Shown here: piece by piece, positions 1 to 12,500 of the stretch
How positions within the stretch are numbered: the stretch's first letter is position 1
Layout of the letters: each line of letters begins with the position of its first letter
Assembly: GCA_036877525.1 (NCBI GenBank)
Contig: JAZGTH010000058.1
Span: 10,586,501-10,650,500 of the forward strand
DNA length: 64,000 bases
Source of the DNA: Chromobotia macracanthus
Lineage: Eukaryota; Chordata; Actinopteri; Cypriniformes; Botiidae
Reading direction: 5' to 3'
Made by a program: the position numbers and the translations under genes
The notes under the pieces: generated by a model
Told to the model about the DNA's origin: nothing
Seen by the model: the letters and a program-made list of their open reading frames with translations, nothing else
The model's database searches: none

Positions 1-1265
1 GGCTTACACAAACATGCCCCATCAGCAGCTCTCTGTCCATCTGCTGGAGGCCTGAACCCCAAACTGCTCAGTGCCCTCTGAGAGCAGTGTGTGTGTGTGT
101 GAGCATGTGTGTTTGTCAGGCTGGATTATGTCTGTACAGCTGAGGTCAGACTCAGATATAATGCCATGGATGGTTTTCGTGAACAGAATCTAAAGCACTT
201 ACACTTTTAAATCTGTCATATATTCGGTTATTTACAGCACAGTCCTGTGTAGCCAGATCTTCAGACTGACAACAGAAGGTCTGGACCGCATCGCAGCTTT
301 CAGTGGAGAAGAAAAGCAGTTTGACTGACATGTAAAGCAACCAATCACAGTTCACTTTGTTCAGAATCATGTTTCCAGGCAGACTGTTAAAGAATGTAAC
401 ATGTCTTCCTGACATCCTGTAGAATTCAACCAATCAGATGACAACTTCAAAACTCCTGAAGTGTTTCCAGTTAAGTGTGCCATTTGCGTCAGACGTTCGG
501 GCAACAGTCCGTGTGCATTTGCTATGTATACTTTCAAATCTTATATGGCAGCTCTTTGTGCTTTAGGAGAAGCACAAAGGCCAGCTGCAGTTCAGCAAAA
601 CTTACATCAGCAACGTCACTTTTCATTGAGGGAAAGGGTACATGTCTTAAAGGAAAATAAAAGAATAAAGAAAAAGCAGTCAGTGGTTGATGCCTTTTCC
701 TGTCCAACACACACACAGCATCTCTCACGCTGAAAAACAAGTTACATTCCAAAAGTTCTGTGAAGATGATTTAAAATTTTAATGGCGCGCACACACACAC
801 AAAGCAGCATTAAAGTGTAAAGAACCAGACCAGGGAAGATATGACAGGAAGACAAAGTGGTTGAACACACACGCCTGTTTTTTACAGCTTGTACAGGAAA
901 TACTATATCAGGTCACAATCCATTTACTTCAGTGATCCTCATATTTCTGAGTAAAACAGGATATTAAAGGAAAACAATATGTAGGGGCGAGCTGCTAAAG
1001 ATACCTGAGCATGACACTAAACCCCATTTGCTCCAGTAGGATGGTAAATAAGCCCCACCCATTTATCTTCAGAAATCACTGCATGTTTATTAGATTTAAA
1101 CAGATTTAATCAATTGACTTAATCAATACATAAATAACTGATGAAAGGCACCAGAGGAAATTTGTAACTTTTCAAGCTGTATGAGATGAACTGCATGTCG
1201 ATTCTGACAAAAATCTCTAATTAAATGATAAAACCCCATGAGAGAGGTGTGACAGATAGACAGAC

Positions 1266-1326
<61 letters not shown>

Positions 1327-1392
1327 ACTGACAGGCCTGTTCAGCCTGCATGTTGAATTCTTTACATTTACCAGCACCAGAAGGTGTTTGTG
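1..1392. other. Intergenic sequence, no gene seen
   Basis: I find no convincing exon here. The stretch holds ordinary AT-rich fish DNA, short CA runs near 720 and 790, and a (GT)n microsatellite from about 1269 to 1321. Open frames across it are short, lack splice context and resemble no family I know. It may include 3' UTR of the minus-strand gene whose last exon ends at 1393. Confidence 0.5.
1269..1322. repeat. (GT)n microsatellite
   Basis: An almost pure GT dinucleotide run of about 26 units. Any open frame through it is a His/Thr repeat artefact. Confidence 0.95.
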
Positions 1393-2375
1393 TTAGCTGG
1401 AGGCCTGACCCTCCTCATCATCCTCTTCCTCTGAGCAGTCCATTACTGCAGCAGTGAGAGCCTGCAGCCCCCCCAGCAGACCTGAGAGAGCGAATACAGA
1501 GCAAAGCATGATCATTCATAACACCCTCAGCTGGGTTTGTACCTATGATGTGCAGTATTTATAACATTGTGAATATAGGAGTGTAAACTGTGCTTACTTT
1601 CATGTGTTTGAGGATTTCAGTTGTTTCTGGAGCTTCTGTTTAGAGCTGCCGCTGCTGTGACTGTGAAAACTCACCATAAAAGACAAAGAATCACTCAGAA
1701 TATAAATGAACTTTAAAGGCTGCAGCCGTCTCCGTCTTTCTGTACCTCTCTGACACTGGTGACTCTGGAGGTCTCGTTTTTCAAAGAGTTTCTTTCCTCA
1801 ACAGCAGCCCTGCAGGCAAACTACTCACATGCATTAAATTACAATAAAGAGATAATTCACCCAAAAATGAAAATTCTTCCATCATTTACTGCCCCTCATG
1901 TCATTCTAAACCTGTCTTTAATGAATGATATAATTAATCAACAACTTTAGTTATGATGATTAATCTTTTTTCAAAAACGTATCGTTTCACTTCAGAAGAC
2001 ATTTACTAACCCACTGGAGTCATATGGATTACTTTTATGATGAATGAATGAGCTTCTGTAGCTTTAAAATCTCAGGCACTATTCACTGTCAGTATGAAGT
2101 TAGAAGAGTCATGATATTATTCAGTATAAATCAGATAGCGTTTGGCTGACAAAAGGAAGTCATATACACTTAGATTGGCTTGAGGGTGAGAAAATTACCA
2201 GAGAATTGTAATTTTTGGCAGAACTATTCCTTTAAACCTGAAACACTAACACAAAATGAAACTCTTACCATGTACCGTGTCCAGTTGTTTGTCAACAAGG
2301 GCAAGTCTCTGGTTCAGCTGATTTACCCAAGACTGAACTGCTTTCATCTGACATCACCGATATCACCCTTATGAC

Positions 2376-2428
<53 letters not shown>

Positions 2429-3222
2429 CACGGAGATAAACAGAAACATGGAAAGAGACAGCTGTTTATGGATGAGACATCTTCAGGGACATGGTCAGAG
2501 ACACAGTCAGCTTTAATCTAATCATGACAGTCATGCTGGTATTTAAAAGACTTTTTTCAATCCAAAGAGACTTCCAGAACATTCAACTTAGACGCAACAT
2601 GACAAGATTCCAAAGATAAAAACATTTCTGTGACACAATAAAAATCACAACCAACAGTGTGGAAGATTTCTCCACTTCTCTCTCACACACACTGTTTGTT
2701 TATCGTAACATCTGTGATGCTTCTCCAAACAGAACCCTTACTACACTTCTCATCTCTGTTTAAAGCTGAAGTCCTCTGCCTCTGCATTGAAACTAATTTG
2801 CTGATTATTTTACGAACTTTATTACGTATGTTATAGTCAAATGAATTTAAACCGACATTTCTGACAGCTTTAATACACATGGAAATCAGAATTTTGGTCA
2901 AATGAAATTCTGGGGTGCCAAGGCTATGTGTGTGCCAACGCAGCGTGTCACCGGAAAATTGAAAGTGACAGAACATTCGCTGTTGCGAATGGTTAAAACA
3001 GGATCTCAGATTAACAAGGAAGAGATAACAAGTAAAAGACAAGCTCGTCACATCGTGATTAATTAAGACACAGTTACAGGTTCAGCACACAGGCGGTAAG
3101 TGACACTGTGTGCTACAGGTATGCTGGTTCACTTCTGTCAGTCAGCAGTCTCTCTGTGCTCTTCTTCTGCTCCTCCAGCTGACTGTTCTCCTGTAAAACA
3201 CTGTCCAGATGCTGCTGTATTC
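1393..3222 (-). CDS. Partial, unidentified minus-strand gene with coiled-coil-like exons
   Basis: Three exon-like pieces are visible. The last, 1393-1481, follows a CAG acceptor, reads LLGGLQALTAAV then an acidic tail (EEEDDEEGQASS) and stops with TAA. Exon 2269-2347 (MKAVQSWVNQLNQRLALVDK...) has an acceptor and a GTAAGA donor, and its one-base overhang joins the last exon in frame. Exon 3145-3222 (IQQHLDSVLQENSQLEEQK...) is Glu/Gln/Leu-rich like a coiled coil, but its phase does not join directly to 2269-2347, so a small exon is missing or the donor is misread. A further exon-like piece may lie near 1717-1818. A start was not found. I do not recognise the family. The 3' end is the most secure part. 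Confidence 0.35.
1845..2236. mobile_element. Short interspersed element with AATTCACCC/GGGTGAA-type ends (intronic copy)
   Basis: Begins 'ataattcacccaaaaatgaa' and ends 'ggcagaactattccttta', an imperfect inverted-terminal pattern. The inner phrase 'catcatttactgcccctcat' recurs with few changes near 56.5 kb. Related copies lie near 25.65, 40.43, 47.56 and 61.75 kb. There is no coding capacity, so it is non-autonomous. The superfamily is not decidable from this window; a TTAA-targeting element is possible because copies abut TTAAAGG. Confidence 0.6.
2378..2427. repeat. (GA)n microsatellite
   Basis: A GA/GACAGA run of about 45 bp inside the presumed intron of the unidentified gene. Similar GA tracts occur at 7318-7354, 9157-9200 and 62668-62700. 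Confidence 0.9.
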
Positions 3223-3407
3223 CTGAGACACACACAGACTGTCAGAAACACCTGCAGGCTTTCAGCAGAACAGCTTTAACTGTGAAGCACAGTTTTCACT
3301 TCCTGCCGTAGAGAAGAAACCTGCACACACAATTACAGACTCACATGTGTTCACACACAGACAGAAACAGAGACTGTGAGTTTGATCCGAGGAAGAGGAG
3401 CTCTGAA

Positions 3408-3885
3408 AGGTGTGGTGGGTGGGTAGATGTGGTGGGTGGTTGGTTTTGGGTAGATGTGGTGGGTGGGTTGTTGGTGGTAGGTAGGTGTGGTGGGTGGGTA
3501 GATTGGTGGGTGGGTTGTGTTGTTTTGGGTGGGTGGGTATTTAGATGTGGTGGGTGGTTGGTTTTGGGTAGATGTGGTGGGTGGGAGGGTGTCTAGATGT
3601 GGTGGGTGGTTGGTTTTGGGTAGGTGTGGTGGGTGGTTGGTTTTGGGTAGATGTGTTGGGTGGGTGGGTGTCTAGATGTGGTGGGTGGTTGGTTTTGGGT
3701 AGGTGTGGTGGGTGGTTGGTTTTGGGTGGGTGGGTGGGTAGGTAGGTAGATGTGGTGGGTGGGTGTCTAGATGTGGTGGATGGTTGGTTTTGGGTAGATG
3801 TGTTGGGTGGGTGGGTGTCTAGATGTGGTGGGTGGTTGGTTTTGGGTAGGTGTGGTGGGTGGGTGTACAGGTGTGGGTGGGGTCT
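3408..3885. repeat. G-rich minisatellite
   Basis: About 480 bp of degenerate tandem units built on 'ggtggttggttttgggtaga' plus 'tgtggtgggtggg', roughly 30-45 bp each with variable truncations. G is almost confined to one strand, with many GGG/GGT clusters. The open frame across it is a repeat artefact. Confidence 0.9.
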
Positions 3886-4243
3886 GGATGGGTGTTAAAA
3901 ACCCAAACGTTTACAGACACATCACACACAACAGACACTTTTTAAAGCACAAATATTCCATATAATCTCTCAATCAATCAGACATGCCGTGCACAAGTTA
4001 CACAAACATCATACAGAAGTTAACCACACTGGTGTCCCTGCTGTCATGTATTCAACAGCTGATATATAAGCGCATGGGCCTGTTTGTTTATTGTGTTTGT
4101 TTTCTGATTACGTTGTTTGTTTACCTGCGTAAGCACCTCTCTCTCCTCAAATGACAGATAATATCCATCATGCACACACACGTCCTCATATAAACGTGTA
4201 ATGTACTGTAATGTTCACTGAGTTCAAGACTTCCGGTGTGACG

Positions 4244-4262
4244 CAGCGCCCCCTGCAGCCGC
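4244..4262 (-). promoter_or_regulatory. CTCF-like motif (minus orientation)
   Basis: On the minus strand the site reads TGCAGGGGGCGCTGC, close to the CTCF core AGRKGGCRS with flanking C/G preference. It is adjacent to CCGGAAG (ETS-like) and a CpG-containing patch at 4230-4275. A match to a consensus is not proof of binding. Confidence 0.4.
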
Positions 4263-6300
4263 GGTGCGGTGTTGCCATGTCTGGGCAATACTATGCTTTT
4301 AAATAATGTTTTATTTTCCACGGATTAAAGATTTGACATATTGCATGAATTATATTTGACTGAAATACTAATATTGACTATACTACTATACAGTGATTTT
4401 CACGAACACATTGTGTGTAATGCATAACAGTGACCGTAAATGATTTGACATGATTTGACAATGATTTGTTTGGGCTGCTTTTGTTTGTTTCGAGGATTGT
4501 TTCCCCAATTATTGATTTCCCGCCACAAATCCAAATCTGTGTATCTGAATTACAATCACACACATTTCAGTCTTTTGCATGTTATTGCAGTTTCAGAAAT
4601 TCAGCTGAAAATGTGGCTGCTCGTGTAGCTCTGTGATCTTAAAGCCTAAATATCCACTTGCACATGTAACTCTTCATGTTTAGTACAGGCTGGTTTTGTT
4701 TGTAAGCATTGATCTCTGCTCGACATCAGTTGTTGTTTGTTGATCCATTGACTCAGTGTGATAAAACACTGAGCCGCTGTTCATGACCCAGAAAATGTGA
4801 CCGTCACCTTCATGATTCACATGTAAAGGCCAATGTTACAGCAGCAGTTCTGTAGGAATAACGCATGTCATAAATCCAGTGTTAAAAAAATCATGACATT
4901 TCAGTATTGTGAAAAATGCCCTTTGTTATTCAGTAACGTGATCCAGAGCCGTATTCTAGAAGCTGCTGATCATTACCAGAGCTTTTATTTTTGTCTCCAA
5001 ATATTAACACATGAAATGAAACAATGGACATCTGGAAAACAGAATAAAAACATCTTGGATTTATGTACAATCCAATAAAATACATCATATCACACTCACA
5101 CGCTTTCTGAAATAAGACGACGTTGTAGGACAGAAAAATAAAAAATGAAAATATTAAATGTGTGAAAAACATATAAAGATACATTTCCTTTCCAAACCTA
5201 AACAAAAGCTCTACGCAGAAACGCATTTCAACTGGCATAAAAATCATGGTTACGTTCATCACGATTTTCCACCATTATTACAGTCACCATGGAAACAGTC
5301 TGATGGAGCTGATCATGATTTCAAGGACAAAAGCCCAAAACAACCCACAACCTCAATTCAAACTTTAATGGACCACACAGAGAGTAAAGATCGACGAATC
5401 GTTCACAGTGAAGTTTAAACATCAGTGAATCTCTCCAGACAGATGCAGCGTGAACGAAAGAGCAGGCTGCATACCAAACATAAAACATTAACTTCAATAT
5501 AAAACTGGCAACAATTCACATTACACATTATGTGTAAAACTAAATTATATATATAGTTATATATATATATATATTTTTTTTTTAAAGAGAACAATATATT
5601 ATGATAGCTAATTCTAATCTTTAAAAATAATTAGAGATATTTTGAGGAAAAAGAGACTTTCTCTGAAAATGGGGGCAATGCCCTCTGAGAGATTAATTTT
5701 ACAAATTAAAACTGAAATTAAAAAATGAGATCACACCAAACTTAACGAAACTGGTTTATCTGAGGGAGGGCAGATGTCAGTCAGCGAAAGTGTTTTGCAC
5801 ACTGAGGACCAATAAAAACAAACCAACAAAAAAAGTTCATTCAGTTATTACACAAGAGAGAAGACTGTCATCACAATATAAGATTTAAGCTACTTCAGGG
5901 AAGCAAAAATGAGGGATAAAAAACAGAAACGCTGGAGGGCAACAATCAGAGACACTTCAAACTCTAAACCCTTTAAGGAAAGTTATAAATTTAGATCACC
6001 CCGTTATAAAGTCAATTTACAACTGATTGTCTTTACAAAACTGCCTAAAAATCAAAACTCCTCTAGGAGTTACAAAAACAGATATTTTTAAACCTCCATT
6101 ACAAAAGAGCTTGAATACATAAACCCGTGCTCTAAGTGTCTGTTTGCCCTGTGGGCTCTTGTATGTACAGATGGACAGTTAATGGTGTGTTTTCAGGCGC
6201 GTCACACACAGCTTCGTCAAATGTACTCAGAGTCCATGGAGTGAAGTCAGATGAGGAGGAAATCAGCTTATTAATGCATCTGTGGTTCTGCTTCGCCAGC

Positions 6301-7313
6301 TCAGAACATGGAGACATTAAGAACCTGTTAAACAAGACACAACAATAAAATTATACTCAGTACTGCAGGTGGGAGGAGTTTTGTGTTCTGTACATAAAAG
6401 AGAAAGAGTAAACTAGATTTGTGAGTTGAGACAATGTGGGCGGTGCTTGTCTATGGAAATCTTCTCAACACAATACCCCTAAATATAAACAATATCATGG
6501 TTAGATGAATGCTTACAGAGTCATCCATGATGGAGGCGGGGTCAAAGTAGTCTGGTTTCAACTCTGATCTCTCCCTGCGGTTTTTGGATGGAGGCTAAAG
6601 AGGGACAAAACAGGCCAAAGTTAAAAATACTGAAACAGAAAATATGTTACTCAAGATTTCACTCTGTAAGCATTTTAAGATCAAAGCCATAAGAACAAAG
6701 GCAAAGAACCCAAACGTGTTGAGCCCTGTGTTAGCAGAGCTAAAGGCTGGGTTAGATCGCCAGGAAACACACATACTGATCAAACGTATAACTTGAATGC
6801 ACTGTAAGTGACTTTGGATAAAAACACCTGCTAAATGCATGAATGTAAATGTTAAAAGATTTCCCACTGCCTTGACTCAACATGAGCAATTTAAAGGAGA
6901 ACTTATGTGGGAAAGGTCATGCTTTCCTGCATTGAAAATGCTCTCACCAGATCTATGTCCATGGTGTCAAAGTCCATCCCCTCGTTAATGTCATCCAGTC
7001 GCTCCTCTGATGACATCATCACATCCTCAACGATTGGCTCCTCATCATCCTCCATCAACCCGCTGCCACGGCGACTGACAAACAAGTAAATAAAAATAAC
7101 ATGAAATCACTTGTGAGTGTGTATATCTGTATGTGTGTATGCATGTGTATATGAGCTCTCACATGGTGTGCTGTATGTGGCTCCTCATCTTGCCATACTG
7201 CACGTTTGCTCTGTCCTGCTGCTGTTTTTGGGCCATCATCCATGCAACCTGAGAACTGAAAACCCAACAGAAACCATTAAACCTCTTCACTGTTGTGTGT
7301 GTGTGTGTGTGTG

Positions 7314-7356
<43 letters not shown>

Positions 7357-9157
7357 GTGAAAGAATGTCTTTGAATGTGTGTGTGTGAGAGAAAGAAAGT
7401 ATGGCTATGAACGTGTGTGTTTACTTGTAGTCCATCTGTTGGTGCGGCTGCTGTTGCAGAGGTGTGTGTTGCGTCTCGTTGCTCATGCTGTAAACTCCCA
7501 TGTACCCCTGCTCTGGGCAGGGCTTCTTTGGTTCCCGCAGGACTGTGGAGACGATGTGGGGTGATGACATCATCACCGGCGTGGGTGGGGTCATCTGCAC
7601 ACGACCGACCCACGCACTCACGTCACTACTGCTACAGCTGCTCTCCTCTGCCACACACAGACAGTTCAGACTCTAAAGACATTACAATCAAACATCACAA
7701 TTATAAAACACGCACACACGCGCACCTTCAGGCAGCTTCCTCTTGCTGCCAGTTGTTGATCTGCTCTTGCGACTGCGGGCGGAGCTTCTGCTCATGCCGC
7801 TGATGACAGACAGCGTGTCATCGTCAGCACCCGTCTGCAGAGAGTTGCGGTACGAGATGAGAGGAAGCCAGCAGTCGTCTCTCTGCAGGGCCATTTGAAA
7901 TGTCATGAACCGCTCCAGATACAGGTGCCTGATGGGGGTCAAAGGTCAAACTTTTCAGAGAATAAAACAAGTCATAAATTAATCTGGATCACCAAAGTGA
8001 CAAATATGCCTCATATAGCTCTGATCTAATTGCACTATATCAACTGATTTTTGTATGTGATGGTAATTTTAATTATAATAGCCATAACTGTTTAGATTGA
8101 CCATTTAAATTATTTTAATGGATTTAAGGATTAATTTATGGATTCATGGATTTTAATAATAAATTTAATAGATTAAAGCATTTGACATGAAAGAGGCGAC
8201 ATACAGTGTTTTTGTATGGTGTGAAGAAAGCCCTTAAGACTGTATACAGTATATTACACTGTTTGTATATATGTAAATATGTTTCTTTTTACTTATTTCT
8301 ATTTATTTACAACATTCACAGTGGAAAGCAAAGTACGATTTTCATTGTACAGGGAAACTTTAAAAACAAAAATTAACTTAAAATATAGGTGGCAAATTTC
8401 AGCCCTTAGTTAAAAAGGTGGATGGTGACACGGGTGGATGCACAGCATGTTTAAAAGACACTACAGAGTTACTGATGAGACACCAGAGGGACTTACACAA
8501 TCTTCTTGTCCTGTCGCAGTAGTTTGGAGGAAAACTCACTGAGGATGTCGAGGAAGGCGAGGTTGAGGGGAGGGCTGCCCTCCCCCTGCGGACTCGGTTC
8601 TTTAAAGGCAAACTCTATTCCATCCCTGAAACAACAAACACGCCTCAGGCTAAAAAACTGTCTCTGAGGAGGAACTAAAATAGAATCAGCGTTCCCAAAC
8701 ATTTAGATTTTCACTTAAGATTTTTTTATTAAATTCCCCAATGTTTCCAGGGTTCCATTAATGTGGAAAGCTTGCTGTGTACGTGTTCTTACTTGTGGAG
8801 CATAGCAATGGCCTCTCTGGTTTTAAGCTGATCGAGACCGAACGTTAGAGAAAAGCGTCTGGCCAGTTCTTTAATCGCACAGAACCCAGACACAGAACGA
8901 TCAAAGTTCCAGCCCAGTTCACTCAGCATTTCATTAAACAGCTGAAACACACACACACATCCTCCTGTTATTGTGTGTTACAGGCAGAGCTGGGTTGTTT
9001 AAGGAGTGAAGCTCAGTTTTACCTGCTGCAAACTGAGGATCAGAGTCTTGGCACACTGAATCTTGTCGATCTGACGCGCCTTACTCATGGTCTCCTTAAT
9101 GATGTCACCATAATCATTATAGTACTGATCAGAGTGAGAGACACATACAGAGACAGA

Positions 9158-9203
<46 letters not shown>

Positions 9204-9544
9204 GTGAGTCAAGGTAAACTGTAAATAACAGGGAACATTCTCAGAAAATTGGCTAACGTTCTCAAAGTTATCAGAAAGTTCTTGCAGTAATGTTAGTGAA
9301 CTGTTTCTTTAATGTTTTATATATTAACATTTTTAATATTTTTGAGTCTTAATGGAACCATTGCAAAAATGTTCTTTCCACCTAAAAATGACAGAGTGAA
9401 CTTACTCTCATGTACTGTTTAAAGACATCTGCTCCTATCTTCATCTCCACCACGTTGTAGATGATCAATTTGCAAAAGGCAGCAAGTAAATTCCTGCGTC
9501 TGTGGAGAGCTTCAATCTTACTGGCCTCATCGTCTGACCCACCC

Positions 9545-9579
<35 letters not shown>

Positions 9580-12500
9580 AGGATAAAATAATTCTGTTAA
9601 ATTATGTAAAAATAGGTTCCAGCTCCTAAAATATAATATTTCTGGAATATAAGCTAAATTAACATGCTGATACATGCACACCTGTGACTACACAATAATT
9701 ACATCTTGTATAAAAGCACCAAGTTGTTACATTGCTCAGCTGGTGGAACTTTTTTTAATCTCCTTACTGTTGCTTGTGTTTTTCCTCATTTTTAGACAAT
9801 TTTAGAGGTTATCAATAGCAAGCTAGTTTTGAAAGCATAAGATCCCATCCTCCCTTCAAAACACGCTCCAAAGCCACACCCCTCCAACACAAACACAAAT
9901 GTAGTTTGACAGGCAAGCAGGACATCCTATCATTGCATTCGGACTGAAAGCAATGATTGGACGAACATTGTATGCTCCTGTGCCTTCCACATATTTACAT
10001 AAATATATTTAGAGCACTTTACTTGGTGATTGCTATCAGGATGTGAAGAGACACCAGCTTAACAGAAAATGTTTCTGCAACAAATCACCTGTCCTGCCTT
10101 TAAGCTGGTTTGACACAAAGTTCTTGGTGTATCTCTCCTAAGCATGTCAGATTAGTTCGAGTTCTTGTTTACCTGTGCTGCTGTCCTCGTCCTGCTCAAC
10201 AAACACATGATCCATAATAAAGTTGAGCAGTTCGTTCTGTAGGGACTCGTCTGGACTGAACACCAGCGGCTCTAAACCGTCCCGTCCTGAAGACGTGATC
10301 TGGTAGCTGAAGATCAGGAGGGCATCACAGAGAATGGTGAAGGCCTGCAACAGACACCCACACACAGAGACAGTTACATTTCCCAGAATGCCCAGCGCTT
10401 GAAAGGACATGGGGGCGTGGCATATGGGCTCACCTGTTCTTTGACCGCGGTGCTGATGCTGTTCAGGTAACTCTGACACATCAGACAGAATGCTCTCACC
10501 TGCCTCCGCAGCAGCAGCATATCGTCCTGAAACACAACGAGAGTTTGTAACTTTAAACCCAGCACAGGGCCTGGGGGTCTGCGTGTGCGCTTTTACCTTA
10601 TTACCAGCGCCCTCTGAGACTTTGGCCAAGCGCCACAGTATAATGTAGTGAGTGCACTGGAGGGTGTGGGCCACAATCTATGAAAGAGAAACAATGCAAT
10701 AAAACATACTGCAGGACAACAAACACAGCCTGCAGTGAAGGTAAAGGGGTCAAAGGTCAGCACCTGCTCAGGCATGTCTCTGTTCTGCAGACCAGAGCTC
10801 AAGAGTTTGTAGTTGCTGGTGAAAAGGTCCCATTTAGTGAGGTCATGAGCACTGCAGGAACACACAGACAGTTGAATCTCACGATAACAAAAGTGCTAGC
10901 ATGGTATATATACAGCAGGCAGCTCAGTTTGAGACAGCCAGAGTGTGTGTACCGATTTATGTGCATACAAAAAACGTCCTCATAAATATAATGAAACTGA
11001 AGTGGTTGAAATACATTTCCCAGCAAACAAGCATGTGTGTTTGTGCGTGTCCGCACTTGTGAAAGGCTGTGATTCTCTTGAGTGTTGACAAAACCTGATA
11101 GGCGTCATCTTCATCAGGCTCCTCCCCCTTACAGACACAAAGCAGTGCACCAGTTAACTGACAAAATCACACAGAATCTTTACAGACAGACAGCACAGAC
11201 AGAAACACATGCACATACGCTTACTTATCTAAATAGGCACCTTCCATAGACTTCTATTGTTTTTACACACAGCTAGTTATAAACAATACAACCTAACCCT
11301 AACCCACACTCTAACACTAACAGAAACCTTTCAGCATTTTTACAATTTAAAATAACTTTATTTACTGTATTTTTATACTGTTTTTTACAAATCCCCAAAA
11401 GGAGGTTTTGTCAGGTTTTGCTCACATTTGGGTACAAATTTGTCCCCATATACAGTTAAGTAAACATACAAATAGACACACACACACCTCCTGCAGGAAA
11501 TCCTCCAGCAGGTGGTGGAACTTGTCAATCTGTTCGTCCAGCATCTGGCTGCGCACGATATCCACACGATTATAGATGGCAAAATCCTCGTTGCACAGTG
11601 CGTGGAATGTCATGGAACACGCCTCTAACACGTCTGTGTCTGTGTGTTTCTCCACCACTTCACGAACCTGACGCAGCAAAGCATCCAGATGCTGTGGGAA
11701 ATCAGCACAGTTATTATCACATAAAACAACATATTATTATTATTATTAACATAAAATGACTAACGATAAGCTTCTGACTTTAGTCAATGTATCTGCTGCA
11801 AAATGACAAAATATTTGCTTGCTCAATACCACAGAAAAATATTTCAATTATTTTGTTTGTTCTGTTATATCATTTTAAACTGATCAGTGAGATTACGGCT
11901 GTGTTCAAAATCAGCTTGAGAGCTGGTAAAGTTTGTGTGTGTTTGTGAGATCACCTTCTCTAGACGGCCAGTTGTGTAGATCTCTAAATCAAAGTACTGA
12001 GGGAAATGCAGCAGATTGGTGACCTTCTCTGCGTCTGCTGAATACTAACAGAGAAAGAAATCCAATTCAGAAATCAATCGGATTTAAAACAGAACCATCT
12101 GATCACACCTGTGCAGGGTGCGGAACCATAAAATGTTCGTCCAATCATTACATTTGGCCTGAATGCAATAATAGGATGGCCTACTTGTCTATCAAACTAT
12201 GTATTTGCATACCTCCACACACTGAAGGAGGTGTGGCTTTGGGGAGCGCTCTGAAGTGAGGGTGGATCTTATGCTTTCAAATTTAGCTTGCTGTTACTAG
12301 CCTCTCCAAAACTGCTAATTTACTATTAATAAGTAGTAAACTATTACTACTGCTACTAGTTACTACTATTGCTGATGAATACTGAAGCCAATACTGCTGA
12401 ATTTCATACAGTGTGTCAGGGCTCAGAATGACTTACTTTAGCCAGTAACAGAGGCAGAGCCACCGCAAACATTTCAGTGATCTTTGTTCGATCATCCAGC

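Larger units (their letters stand above)
3230..6300. other. Gap between the unidentified gene and the stag3 stop; no convincing gene
   Basis: Apart from the G-rich minisatellite and a CTCF-like motif, I see no supported exon. A possible exon on the minus strand at about 4128-4208 (CAG acceptor, frame ending EEREVLTQ, GTAAAC donor) could belong upstream of the 1393-3222 gene, but phases do not confirm it. 5.5-6.1 kb is AT-rich and may carry stag3 3' UTR on the minus strand; no clear polyadenylation signal was picked out. Confidence 0.4.

Noticed and set aside
2683..3051. 122-codon minus-strand frame
   Set aside because: Long for chance, but it has no recognisable family, no coding-like composition and no compatible splice borders; it could be an old transposon fragment. 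Not enough to call.
11290..11320. Telomere-like CCTAACCCTAACCC
   Set aside because: Only about two units, lying inside a repeat element shared with 13.3 kb, so not an interstitial telomere.
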